Assembly (NCBI GenBank): GCA_028282025.1
Contig: JANQIT010000155.1
Span: forward strand, 1-43,838
Direction: 5' to 3'
DNA length: 43,838 nt
From: Hwanghaeella sp.
GTDB taxonomy: Bacteria; Pseudomonadota; Alphaproteobacteria; UBA8366; Aestuariispiraceae
Shown: one piece after another, positions 25,144 to 33,803 of the stretch
Layout: every line of letters starts with the position of its first letter
How positions within the stretch are numbered: the first letter of the stretch is position 1
The notes under the pieces: generated by a model
What the model saw: only the letters and a program-made list of their open reading frames with translations
What the model was told of the DNA's origin: nothing
Databases searched by the model: none
Program-made: the position numbers and the translations under genes

Positions 25144-26316
25144 ATGTCTTTCGGCGAAACAGATCTGACAAACACACTGGTCCATCTAGGGCGCGGTCCC
25201 AACGATTGCGGACGCCCCGTAAATCTGCCCATTCACCAAAGCTCCACGATCCTCTTCGAGAAGCTGGAGGCCTTTCAAGCCGCACGCGATGCGCGTTACG
25301 ATCCCGGCACTTTGTATTATGGCCGTTACGGCAATCCCGCGACCTTCGAACTTGAGACTATGATATCGGCGCTGGAGGGCGCGCATGGAACCGTGTCGGT
25401 CTCATCCGGTCTGGCCGCTGTAAGCCTGGCGCTGACCGGCGCGACGAAGGCTGGGGACCATGTTCTGGTCGCGGACAATGTCTATGAGCCGACGCGTGGC
25501 TTCTGCGACACGGTTCTGGCGCGCTATGGCGTTGACATCGAGTTTTTCGATCCGATGGATTTGCCCTCTTTGGCCAGCCTGATGCGGCCAAAGACCGCCG
25601 CGGTCATGTTCGAAGCGCCTGGGTCGGGCACCTTCGAAGTGCCGGACATTCCCGCCATCGCCCAAATCGCGCGTGAGAATGGCGCGGTCTCGATTATCGA
25701 CGGAACCTGGGCGACGCCCGTGTTCTGCCGGCCGCTGGACTTGGGTGTCGATGTTGTCGTGCATTCCGGGTCCAAATATATCGGCGGGCACGCGGACAGC
25801 ATGATCGGCTTTATCGTCTGCAATGAAGCAACCTATCCCACGATGCGCCGGACCGCGGTCGCATTCGGGGAAAGGGCGGGGTCGCAGGACGTCTTTCTGT
25901 CGCTGCGCGGCTTGCGGACGTTGGAAATCCGCATGCGGCAGGTGGAACAGGCGGGCCTTGCCGTGGCCACCTGGCTGCGAGAACAGGCCCAGGTTCTGCG
26001 GGTGCTGCATCCTGCGCTTCCGGACTGTCCGGGACATCGGAACTGGCAGAGGGATTTCCAAGGGTCGGCGGGGCTTTTCAGCGTGGTGTTGAAGCCGGTT
26101 TCCGACGATTGCCTGCACGCATTCGTAGACGGACTGAGGATGTTCGGCATCGGTGTCAGCTGGGGTGGGTATGAGAGCCTGGTTTTACCGGTTGCGCCCA
26201 ACCGTGTGGTGAGCCCTTGGCAAGAAGATGGACGGGTCGTGCGCTTCAGCATCGGGTTTGAGGACACCGACAGTCTGACGCAGGACCTGGCGCGCGCCCT
26301 GTCGTTCTTGAAATAA
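25144..26316 (+). CDS. PLP-dependent cystathionine beta-lyase-type C-S lyase
   Basis: 390 residues of the Cys/Met metabolism PLP family (MetC/CGS fold). YYGRYGNPATFELETMISAL, VSVSSGLAAVSLAL (phosphate cup), LVADNVYEPTRGF with the active-site tyrosine, and VHSGSKYIGGHADSMIGF with the PLP lysine are all present. The C-terminal substrate-arginine region has VVRFSIGFED. It can cleave C-S bonds of cystathionine or S-alkyl cysteines, releasing a thiol, pyruvate and ammonia. ATG 25144 is chosen because the family start is MSF-like there and the longer frame to 24988 runs back into the divergent gene. It lies 120 bases from bisC-like, suggesting shared control. Confidence 0.92.
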   Translation: MSFGETDLTNTLVHLGRGPNDCGRPVNLPIHQSSTILFEKLEAFQAARDARYDPGTLYYGRYGNPATFELETMISALEGAHGTVSVSSGLAAVSLALTGATKAGDHVLVADNVYEPTRGFCDTVLARYGVDIEFFDPMDLPSLASLMRPKTAAVMFEAPGSGTFEVPDIPAIAQIARENGAVSIIDGTWATPVFCRPLDLGVDVVVHSGSKYIGGHADSMIGFIVCNEATYPTMRRTAVAFGERAGSQDVFLSLRGLRTLEIRMRQVEQAGLAVATWLREQAQVLRVLHPALPDCPGHRNWQRDFQGSAGLFSVVLKPVSDDCLHAFVDGLRMFGIGVSWGGYESLVLPVAPNRVVSPWQEDGRVVRFSIGFEDTDSLTQDLARALSFLK

Positions 26317-26373
26317 CGCCGATGCGCTTGCCGGCACCCACCGAAATCCGTATTCCGACTCCCGAAAGGTTGC

Positions 26374-27012
26374 ATGATGAAAAACAAGATTGACCATTTC
26401 GCCGTCGGTGCTGAAACCTTGGAACAGGGTGAGGAAGCGTTGCGCGCAATGCTTGGCATCGACATTCCGCGCGGCGGCAAGCACGCCGCCATGTCGACGC
26501 ACAATTGCGTGGTGCAGGCGGGAAACGACAGTTTCCTCGAACTGATTTCCATCGATCCGGATGCGCCGGCGCCGGGCCGGGCCCGTTGGTTCACACTGGA
26601 CGACCCGGAAACTCAGACCCGCCTGCATGCGCGGCCCCGGGCGCTGTGTTGGGTCGTCGGCACGGACGACCTTGACCGCATCGTGGCCGAAAGCCCGGTC
26701 GACCTGGGCGAAGTCGTCCATTTTACGCGCGGCGAGCGAACCTGGCGGCTGACCGTTCCGGCGGATGGAAGCCTGCCGGAAGGTGGGTTGCTTCCTGCTT
26801 TCATCGAGTGGTCGCCAGGCCCCCATCCCAGTGCGGGTATGCAGGATTTGGGGCTCGCCCTTTCGGAGGTTCGGCTGAGTCATCCCGATCCGCAGCGCAT
26901 CGAAACCATCGCCCGAACGCTGCGCATCGATCATCTGGCCAGCGTGGTGGAGGGGCCGCTGGGACTGTCCTTCGCCCTGGACACGCCGACCGGCCGAGTA
27001 GTCCTGGACTGA
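26374..27012 (+). CDS. Glyoxalase-like (VOC) domain protein
   Basis: 212 residues. The N-terminus KIDHFAVGAETLEQGEEAL with RGGKHAAMSTHNCVVQAG and SFLELISID is the first half of the Glyoxalase_3 type of vicinal oxygen chelate fold; the second half ends LDTPTGRVVLD. Such proteins are metal-dependent lyases, isomerases or dioxygenases, but this branch has no assigned reaction. It follows the C-S lyase by 57 bases on the same strand and is convergent with the ABC transporter, so it probably acts in the same pathway. Confidence 0.8.
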   Translation: MMKNKIDHFAVGAETLEQGEEALRAMLGIDIPRGGKHAAMSTHNCVVQAGNDSFLELISIDPDAPAPGRARWFTLDDPETQTRLHARPRALCWVVGTDDLDRIVAESPVDLGEVVHFTRGERTWRLTVPADGSLPEGGLLPAFIEWSPGPHPSAGMQDLGLALSEVRLSHPDPQRIETIARTLRIDHLASVVEGPLGLSFALDTPTGRVVLD

Positions 27013-27049
27013 CGGACTGGCGGCGGAAAAACGTTCCAACCGACAGGCT

Positions 27050-28147
27050 CTAGCGGGTGTTGTGGCCCACCACGGTCATCCGGCGCTTCAGATATTCGCC
27101 GTACTGACTGAGCGAAAAGATGAAGGTCCAATAGATCAGCCCGACGAAGGCGTATACCTCGATGAAATAGGGCGCCCATTCGCCGGTCCCGAACGCCGCG
27201 TTCGCAGAAGCGAGAATGTCGAAGAAGCCGATGATGATGACAATCGCGGTTTCCTTGAACGTGACGACAACCATGTTGATGGTGCCGGGCAGGGAGATGC
27301 GAAACACCTGGGGCAGGATGATCGTTCCCAGAATGCGCCAATAGGAAAGTCCCAAGGCCATTCCCGCCTCGAACTGTCCGCGCGGGATCGCCTGGAATCC
27401 GCCACGGAAGACTTCGGCCTGATAGCAGGCGAAGAACAGGGCGAAGGCGATGACGACGCGCCAGATCTTGTCGCCATGCAGCCACTCGGGAAGCAGGATC
27501 GGCACCACCACCGCGGCGGTGAATAGCGTCGTCAACAAGGGTAGCGACCGGATGAAATCGATCAGGATCGAAACGCCGACCGATATCACCGGCAGTTTGG
27601 ACCGCCTCATCAGCGTTAGCGCCAGTCCCATCGGCATTCCAAGCAGGACGACACTGGAAAACAGGAACAGTGTCAGCGACAAGCCGCCCCATTGGTCGGT
27701 CGTGACCTGCTGGAGGCCAATCGGGCTGCCTTCCATCAACAGGTAATAGACGGCGAACCCGGCGATCCACAATCTGGACAGGCGCTTGATCGACCAGAAT
27801 AAGGGCAGGCACGACAGGACGACGGTTGCGACAATCGCGATGCAGGCCAGGGTAGACCGCCAATGCAGGTCGTATGGATACAGGCCGAACAGGATCAACC
27901 GGTGACGCGCCGCCACCACGGACCAGCAGGCGCCTTCGGCCTGAGGGCACTGGTCGGCCGCGTCGGCCGCCCAGACCGCCCCGAAGACCGCCCAGTCCAA
28001 GGCCAGATACACAAGGTAAAGCAGCAACCCGAAGAAGAGAACGCTGATCGCCGACGCGCCCGGCGTCGGAAAGGCCCTGACCTTAAGGGTATGCGCAATC
28101 GCCTCCAGGAATGTCGGGGGGTGCGGCGCCGCCGCCCGGTTGCTCAC
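27050..28147 (-). CDS. aapM: Amino-acid ABC transporter permease (AapM/BztC-like)
   Basis: 365 residues. Long N-terminal membrane region (about 35-190) precedes the conserved HisM-type permease core, with EVFRGGFQAIPRGQFEAG as the EAA loop that docks the ATPase, followed by LSYWRILGTIILPQVFR. Length and layout match the larger permease pair of general L-amino-acid transporters (AapQ/AapM of rhizobia, BztB/BztC of Rhodobacter). A GTG start one base after the aapQ stop is used. No ATP-binding gene follows, where aapP would normally lie. Confidence 0.9.
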   Translation of the reverse strand: MSNRAAAPHPPTFLEAIAHTLKVRAFPTPGASAISVLFFGLLLYLVYLALDWAVFGAVWAADAADQCPQAEGACWSVVAARHRLILFGLYPYDLHWRSTLACIAIVATVVLSCLPLFWSIKRLSRLWIAGFAVYYLLMEGSPIGLQQVTTDQWGGLSLTLFLFSSVVLLGMPMGLALTLMRRSKLPVISVGVSILIDFIRSLPLLTTLFTAAVVVPILLPEWLHGDKIWRVVIAFALFFACYQAEVFRGGFQAIPRGQFEAGMALGLSYWRILGTIILPQVFRISLPGTINMVVVTFKETAIVIIIGFFDILASANAAFGTGEWAPYFIEVYAFVGLIYWTFIFSLSQYGEYLKRRMTVVGHNTR

Positions 28148-28148
28148 C

Positions 28149-29285
28149 TCAATGCCCTCTCAACTTCAGGCTTGCATTCAGCGCATTCACCAATTGTGCG
28201 AGGGTGAAATTAATCAGCAGGAAGGCGCCCATCAGAATCCCGATCAGCTCCAAGGTCTGCCCGGATTGGGTAATGGATGTCGAGACGATCATGAAGAGAT
28301 CGCTGAAACCGATGGCGACCCCTATCGTGGTGGCCTTCATCAGAAAAACCCACTGGTTGCCCAAAGGCGGAATGATCGTGCGCAGCGCCAGGGGGAATTT
28401 GATTTTCAGCCAGATCGCCCATTCCGGCAGGCCAAGCGCGTGGCCGGCTTCGATCAGGCCCTTGGGCACCTCCTCAAGGCCTCCTCGGACGACCTCGGCT
28501 ATATAGGCTGCGCCGTACAGCATGATCGCCACGATCATGGCCATCAGTTCCACCGGAATGGGAATCCCACCGACAAACCGCAGACCTTTGAGTTCCGGCA
28601 GTGTGACGACGGGTTCTCCCGCCGGGGTCAGCGCGTAGGAGGTGACAACGGTCGCAGTGCAGGTGATGGCGGCCCAGATCAGAAACTTCCTGCCGGCGCC
28701 TGTCTGCGCATAGCGGAGCAGGAGGAAGGCGAGGGCTACGGAGATCGCGAACAGGATCGTCACGGCCGCCGCCGGGATGTTCAGGCCGGGGGCGTAGATC
28801 CCGCGGTTCGAAATGAACACAAGATCGTATATGGAGATCGCGGCCCGGGGGCCGGGCATATGGATCAGGATTGCGTACCAGAACACCAGTTGCAGGATAA
28901 GCGGAACGTTCCGGAAAAGCTGGATGAAGACGGCGGCGGCGGTTTGCATGGCGAGGTTGTTCGCATCGCGCGCCGATCCCACCGCGAAACCCAGGATCGT
29001 CGCGAGAACGATGGAGACGATGCCGAGAAACAGCGTGTTCAGGAAACCGATGAACAACGTCATCCGGTACGTGTCGTCGATGGACTTCTCTATCAAGGAG
29101 AAGGAATAGGACCAGCCGGTGCCGCGGTCGAGGAAGGCAAAGCCGCTGGAAAGACCCATGGCGTCCAGGTTCGTTCGCGCGCTGGATATGGCGCTGACGA
29201 TGACCACCACGGCGGCCGTCAGAAACGCCGCTTGAATTGCGATATTTTTTGGGTTTGACCGCTTCGGAGGTGCCCGTGTCGTCAT
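28149..29285 (-). CDS. aapQ: Amino-acid ABC transporter permease (AapQ/BztB-like)
   Basis: 378 residues, eight or so membrane segments. FLDRGTGWSYSFSLIEKSID and YRMTLFIGFLNTLFLGI open the family domain; the EAA loop is AEVVRGGLEEVPKGLIEAGHAL with GLPEWAIWLKIKFPLALR after it (each seen in short parts). It forms the channel with AapM. AGGAAGGG precedes ATG 29285. A strong hairpin separates it from aapJ. Confidence 0.92.
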   Translation of the reverse strand: MTTRAPPKRSNPKNIAIQAAFLTAAVVVIVSAISSARTNLDAMGLSSGFAFLDRGTGWSYSFSLIEKSIDDTYRMTLFIGFLNTLFLGIVSIVLATILGFAVGSARDANNLAMQTAAAVFIQLFRNVPLILQLVFWYAILIHMPGPRAAISIYDLVFISNRGIYAPGLNIPAAAVTILFAISVALAFLLLRYAQTGAGRKFLIWAAITCTATVVTSYALTPAGEPVVTLPELKGLRFVGGIPIPVELMAMIVAIMLYGAAYIAEVVRGGLEEVPKGLIEAGHALGLPEWAIWLKIKFPLALRTIIPPLGNQWVFLMKATTIGVAIGFSDLFMIVSTSITQSGQTLELIGILMGAFLLINFTLAQLVNALNASLKLRGH

Positions 29286-29307
29286 GGTAAAGCCCTTCCT
29301 GCGGAAT

Positions 29308-29334
29308 CGGGGGCCGCGTCTCGCACGACCCCCG
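29308..29334 (-). promoter_or_regulatory. Intercistronic mRNA hairpin between aapJ and aapQ
   Basis: CGGGGGCCGCG (29308-29318) and CACGACCCCCG (29324-29334) fold into an 11-bp stem with a 5-base loop in the minus-strand transcript, two pairs being G-U. Hairpins in this position are known in binding-protein-dependent systems to protect the upstream binding-protein message and lower permease expression. Confidence 0.6.
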
Positions 29335-29350
29335 GTCTATGTCCGTTTCC

Positions 29351-30397
29351 TTAGTCGAGAATGGGGGCGTACAACACGCCGCCGTTGCTCCACAGGTTGT
29401 TGAGGCCGCGCTCCAGCTTGTAGGGCGACTCCTCTCCTAGGTTGCGGTCATAGATTTCGGCGAAGTTCCCCATGGCGGCGATCATTTCGCGAGCCCAGGT
29501 CTCGCGCAGGCCGAGGCGCTCTCCGATGCCCGGGGTCGAACCCAGAAGGCGGCCGACTTTCGGGTTGGGCGGGTTCGCCGCCATTTCATTCACGTTGGCC
29601 TTCGTGATGCCGTACTCTTCCGCGATCAGCAGCGCGGCGAGCATCCAGTTCGTGAAGTCGACGAAATTCTCGTCGCCTTGCCGCATGGCGGCGGAAATCG
29701 GTTCGCTGGACAGTTTGTCGCTCAGGATCACGTGTTTTTCCGGGTTGTCGATTTCCGTCGCGCGAAGCACGGCGAGGTTGGGGCCCCAACCCGCAAACGT
29801 ATCGCAACGGTTGGCGAGATACGCCGACCGCAGCTCCGCCGCCTTCTCATACGACACCATCGTGTGTTCGACATTCAGGGTCTTCAGGTAATCCGCAACG
29901 ATGCGCTCGATTGTCGTCCCCGCCTCCACGCACACGGTTGCGCCGACCAGGTCTTTTGCTTCGGTAATGCCCAGATCGCCATGGGCCATTAGTTGGGTCG
30001 CGCCGAAGAAGTAGGGCAGGCTGAATTGCAGGCCCAGTTCGGTATCGCGGCCCATCGTCCAACCCGTGGCCTTGATAATGATATCGACATCGCCCGACTG
30101 CAGGGCCGGGAAACGCTGGGCCCAACTAAGCGGTACGATCTGCGCCTTGCCGGGATCCCCCAGAATTGCGGTGGTCATCGCCCGGCACAGGTCGATATCC
30201 AGACCCTTCCACTCGTTCTTGTCGTTGACTTCGACAAACCCGAAGTAGCTGCCGTTGTGACCGCTGCACAGCATCGTGCCGCGTTCCTGAATTGCCTTGA
30301 TCGTCTCGCTTTCGGCCGCGGCGGCCGTTGTGGACATGCCCGCCGCCGCCAGCGCGGCGATACCGGACGCGATAAACACCTTCGCCACTCTAAACAT
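29351..30397 (-). CDS. aapJ: Amino-acid ABC transporter substrate-binding protein (AapJ/BztA-like)
   Basis: 348 residues with a Sec signal peptide (about 1-27, ending TTAAAA). The mature protein opens with TIKAIQERGTMLCSGHNGS, has GLDIDLCRAMTTAILGD and ends with the AapJ/BztA-type tail EIYDRNLGEESPYKLERG and NNLWSNGGVLYAPILD. It is periplasmic and captures L-amino acids or similar compounds. AAGGGAG precedes the ATG. A 32-bp imperfect palindrome lies just upstream. It lies at the far end of the catabolic region, so it may import the pathway substrate, which would then carry an amino-acid moiety. Confidence 0.94.
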   Translation of the reverse strand: MFRVAKVFIASGIAALAAAGMSTTAAAAESETIKAIQERGTMLCSGHNGSYFGFVEVNDKNEWKGLDIDLCRAMTTAILGDPGKAQIVPLSWAQRFPALQSGDVDIIIKATGWTMGRDTELGLQFSLPYFFGATQLMAHGDLGITEAKDLVGATVCVEAGTTIERIVADYLKTLNVEHTMVSYEKAAELRSAYLANRCDTFAGWGPNLAVLRATEIDNPEKHVILSDKLSSEPISAAMRQGDENFVDFTNWMLAALLIAEEYGITKANVNEMAANPPNPKVGRLLGSTPGIGERLGLRETWAREMIAAMGNFAEIYDRNLGEESPYKLERGLNNLWSNGGVLYAPILD

Positions 30398-30422
30398 GAA
30401 ACCACTCCCTTTTTATAATGTG

Positions 30423-30454
30423 CCATATAACAGAACACTTGTGCTGATATATGG
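30423..30454 (-). promoter_or_regulatory. 32-bp imperfect palindrome upstream of aapJ
   Basis: The sequence starts CCATATA-A-CAG and ends CTG-A-TATATGG; 26 of 32 positions are symmetric by eye. It ends 26 bases before the aapJ ATG and is followed (minus strand) by an AT-rich CATTATAAA stretch that can serve as -10. It is a good candidate operator for the transporter and does not resemble the 16-bp palindrome of the hyu operon. Confidence 0.5.
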
Positions 30455-30817
30455 TAAAACATGAGAGATGAAAATTGTCAACCGGACAGTGCCGCGGCAC
30501 GTGAGGGCAAGGTGGATGTCGCCTCTGTCTTCCTCGGTTTGGCGAAGACCCATGCCCATGAAACAGGGGAAACTTTTGTCCCTGTTTCGGAATCAGAGCG
30601 CCTTCCGTTCGCTCCAAGCCACGGAAACAGCCCTTGCAAAGACGCTGTGTCGATTGCGTGCCGGCTTTCAACCGTCAGGCCGGTATGGTGATGGTGGCCG
30701 TTTCGTTCGATACTTGCTTTTCGGGTTGTGTCCGTGAAACGTTACAACGGCAGGTATGTCTTACGTATCCACCTTTGGCAGGGCGGACCGTGACAAGGAC
30801 GGACTGGAAAAACCGGC
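30455..30817. other. Divergent intergenic region, no gene seen; 9-bp inverted repeat
   Basis: About 360 bases between aapJ and the DUF4129 gene, which are divergent. Short open frames on both strands lack ribosome sites. The only clear structure is GAAACAGGG (30560-30568) and CCCTGTTTC (30580-30588), a perfect inverted repeat with 11 bases between, possibly an operator or an RNA hairpin. The promoter of the DUF4129-RDD operon should lie here but was not pinned down. Confidence 0.5.
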
Positions 30818-31636
30818 ATGAAGACAATGATCAACGCCAGAAACGGTCGCGGCCAGTTTTACCGCACCTCCTGCCGGGTTCTACTGTCGGGTGTCTGTCT
30901 GCTGGCGGTCTTTTCGATAGGGCCCGCTTTGGCGCAATCCAAAACCGATGACGCAAGTCAGCGGTTTGCGGAGATAACCGAAAAGGGATCTTACCAACTG
31001 GACCTTCCGACCCGGACGCTAAGCGAACGGGAGTTGCATGGAGACGCCGGCGCGCCACAAGCTTCGGATGCCGCGTCCAAGGAAAGAAAGCCCGACGCAG
31101 AGCGCGGCGACTTCTGGAGTTGGTTCGAAGGATGGTGGGGTGACGGCGACTCCCGCGAGGACACCGAGAAATCTGTGGCAACGACGGCTCTTTGGGGCGC
31201 GATCATTATCGTTCTGGGGTTTCTCGCTGCGTACTGGTTGCGCGAGTCCTTCCATCTTTTCCGGAGGAAGCCATACACCATCGAACCTGCGAAGACACAG
31301 GGCACCATTATACCTGTATCCGGCGATGTCTCCCGTCGACCTGTCAGTGACTTCGAAAGATACGCCCGTGATGGAAAGTACGGCGAGGCGGTCAGGGAAA
31401 TGCTGATGCGGTGCGTTCATGTGCTGATGCAGCGTGTGGGTAAGGGCAACCTGAATTCTCTGACGAATAGAGAATTGATGCGAGACGCCGATCTGTCCGA
31501 GTCGGCGAAATCAGCGATAGCGATTCTCGTTGCGACCGAAGAACTGTCGCAGTTCGGCGCACGGGAGTTAAATCAAGGCACCTACCTGAAATGTCTCGCC
31601 GCGTTCGAGTGCTTCAACATCGAAGTAAAAGGGTAG
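30818..31636 (+). CDS. DUF4129-type membrane protein
   Basis: 272 residues. A signal or first membrane segment at about 18-40 (ending ALAQ) is followed by a polar periplasmic stretch rich in charged residues, one membrane helix at about 125-145 and a C-terminal cytoplasmic domain. There DFERYARDGKYGEAVREMLM and NSLTNRELMRDADL resemble the DUF4129 helix bundle. DUF4129 proteins recur beside MoxR ATPases and DUF58 proteins; their function is not established. First gene of a six-gene operon. Confidence 0.75.
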   Translation: MKTMINARNGRGQFYRTSCRVLLSGVCLLAVFSIGPALAQSKTDDASQRFAEITEKGSYQLDLPTRTLSERELHGDAGAPQASDAASKERKPDAERGDFWSWFEGWWGDGDSREDTEKSVATTALWGAIIIVLGFLAAYWLRESFHLFRRKPYTIEPAKTQGTIIPVSGDVSRRPVSDFERYARDGKYGEAVREMLMRCVHVLMQRVGKGNLNSLTNRELMRDADLSESAKSAIAILVATEELSQFGARELNQGTYLKCLAAFECFNIEVKG

Positions 31637-31639
31637 TCG

Positions 31640-32857
31640 GTGTCTTTCAGAAAGCTCTCACCTACCGCCCTGCATCTTGCGATCGCGTTGACGGTAACGT
31701 GCACGATTGGCTTGTTTGTCCTGGAAGTGTTCTATGACACGCATGGGCGCGATAAGCGGGCTGCACCGAATTCGTTTTCCGTCTCGGCCCTCGGTCATCA
31801 AGGATTGGTGGAACTCCTTCAGGCGTTGGATGTTCCTGTGCGGCGAAGCCAACGAGATCTGTCAATGGCGCACGGTATCGAGAGCCTTATTGTTGCGGAA
31901 CCATACCCGGATCTACTTGGGGAAAGGGTCGCAGAGGCAATCAAGACTGCAGACAGTGTTTTGTTCGTTCTGCCGAAATGGGAAGGTGAGCAGTCTTTGG
32001 ACGGATCCGATTGGGTTTCCAGCGTAACGTTGATGTCGGAGCGCGACGTGACCGTAACCGCGGGAAAACTCTTCACCCGGCTTCAGGTCTTTCGTCCCGG
32101 CAGCGGGCCCGATGAATGGCACCTGGACGGTTTCGATATTCAGCCCACGATCGAGGAGCCGCAGTTGGCGTGGCATCCGGCCGGAACGCCCTTGATTACT
32201 TCAAGTAAAGGGTCGCTGCTGATGCGTTTAGAAATGAACGGCAGCACTATTTTCGTTCTTTCCGATCCCGATCTCATCAACAACCACGGTCTTGCTAAGG
32301 GTCGTAATGCGGATTTGGCGGTTGCGATTGTCGACCAAATCCGCGGTCCGAATTCGGTTCCCGTCGTAATAGACGAGACGCTGCACGGATTTAGACTGGA
32401 ACCGAACCTGTGGCGCGCGATGCTGGCGATGCCATTCACCGTTGCGACACTTGCGGCATTTCTTGCGATTTTAATGCTCATCTGGTCCGCGTCGAACAGG
32501 TTCGGTGCGCCTTTTCCATCACGCAGTAGGGCGTTTGTAGGCAAACAGCGCCTTATCGAAAATTCAGCTAGGCTCATCGGGGGAGGGCAACATAGTAAGG
32601 AAATAGTGAAACGGCACTTCCATATCGTTGTAAAAGAAGTGGAGGAGAAACTTCATGTTCCCGATAGCGTTAGGGGACAGGTTAGAATCAAGCATTTGGA
32701 CGCTATCGCGGCGACCCGCGGCCTGGATATCACGCTCATGTCTCTCACTGAAGAGAAAGAGACCCTACTAAGTTCAACTACGATTTCCGGCCGCAGTGCG
32801 TTGCGTTTGGCGCGGCGGATTATGCGTTGGAAACGGGGAATGTTGTATGACACTTGA
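31640..32857 (+). CDS. DUF4350-type membrane-anchored protein
   Basis: 405 residues from a GTG 3 bases after the previous stop. One N-terminal membrane helix (about 9-28), then an extracytoplasmic alpha/beta domain (about 40-250) in which [19 protein letters not shown] matches the opening of DUF4350, related to GATase-like sugar-binding folds. A second helix follows at about 262-280, then a cytoplasmic tail. Typical partner of DUF4129 and MoxR. No catalytic residues are evident. Confidence 0.75.
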   Translation: MSFRKLSPTALHLAIALTVTCTIGLFVLEVFYDTHGRDKRAAPNSFSVSALGHQGLVELLQALDVPVRRSQRDLSMAHGIESLIVAEPYPDLLGERVAEAIKTADSVLFVLPKWEGEQSLDGSDWVSSVTLMSERDVTVTAGKLFTRLQVFRPGSGPDEWHLDGFDIQPTIEEPQLAWHPAGTPLITSSKGSLLMRLEMNGSTIFVLSDPDLINNHGLAKGRNADLAVAIVDQIRGPNSVPVVIDETLHGFRLEPNLWRAMLAMPFTVATLAAFLAILMLIWSASNRFGAPFPSRSRAFVGKQRLIENSARLIGGGQHSKEIVKRHFHIVVKEVEEKLHVPDSVRGQVRIKHLDAIAATRGLDITLMSLTEEKETLLSSTTISGRSALRLARRIMRWKRGMLYDT

Positions 32858-33803
32858 AAATGTTCAGAAGCTTGCCGGTGATCTGTCGGTCGAGATGCGC
32901 AAGGCCGTCATCGGTCAGGACTCCGCCGTCGAATTGCTGATGGTGGCGCTGCTGACCGGTGGACATGTTTTGTTGGAAGGGGTGCCGGGCGTTGGGAAGA
33001 CCCTCCTAGTACGGACATTTTCATCGGCGCTTTCGCTAGAATTCGGCAGGATTCAGTTTACGCCCGACCTAATGCCGGGCGACGTCCTGGGGACGAACCT
33101 CTTTAATTTTCAGACCAACCGGTTCTCGCTGACAAAAGGGCCGATCTTTACCGAGACCTTGCTTGCGGACGAAATCAATAGAACACCGCCGAAAACGCAA
33201 GCCGCCCTGTTGCAAGCCATGCAGGAGGGCGCTGTGACAATCGACGGGATCACGCACAGCCTGGGGACGGGGTTCATGGTCGTCGCGACTCAGAATCCAA
33301 TCGAACAGCAGGGCACCTATCCGCTTCCCGAGGCGCAGCTGGATAGGTTTCTATTCAAGCATATCTTGGAATACCCTTCCGAGGAAGAGGAACGAACAAT
33401 CGTTCACACCTACGGCAAGTCCGCCCCCGCTTCCCAGTCTGAGACATCCGAGATTCGGAAAGTCGCCGATCTGACGCGGATTCTCGAATGCCGCGAAGCC
33501 CTTGCGGGAGTGGAATTGGTCGATGAAATCGTAAACTACATCGTGGACATAGTCAGGAAAACGCGGGAGCATCCGTCCCTGCAGTATGGCGCTTCCCCCA
33601 GAGCCGCGAACATGTTCGCCGTCGCGTCCCGTGCGTATGCTGCTATGCTCGGCCGGGACTTTGTAATACCGGACGATGTCAAGTTCCTTGCAAGCCCGAT
33701 TTTAAGGCACCGCCTTATCCTTGCGCCGGGTGCGGAAATTGAGGGCCTGTCGGTGGACCGGGTCATAGCGCAATTGCTGGAGAGCGTTGAGGCCCCGCGT
33801 TGA
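32847..33803 (+). CDS. MoxR-family AAA+ ATPase
   Basis: 318 residues, complete. Walker A is GVPGVGKT in [17 protein letters not shown]; Walker B is [11 protein letters not shown]; sensor 1 is [20 protein letters not shown], the MoxR signature; the C-terminal lid has [16 protein letters not shown]. MoxR ATPases act as chaperones that help assemble or activate VWA-containing partners, here presumably the DUF58 protein encoded next. ATG 32847 overlaps the previous gene by 11 bases and follows GGGGAA. Confidence 0.95.
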   Translation: MTLENVQKLAGDLSVEMRKAVIGQDSAVELLMVALLTGGHVLLEGVPGVGKTLLVRTFSSALSLEFGRIQFTPDLMPGDVLGTNLFNFQTNRFSLTKGPIFTETLLADEINRTPPKTQAALLQAMQEGAVTIDGITHSLGTGFMVVATQNPIEQQGTYPLPEAQLDRFLFKHILEYPSEEEERTIVHTYGKSAPASQSETSEIRKVADLTRILECREALAGVELVDEIVNYIVDIVRKTREHPSLQYGASPRAANMFAVASRAYAAMLGRDFVIPDDVKFLASPILRHRLILAPGAEIEGLSVDRVIAQLLESVEAPR

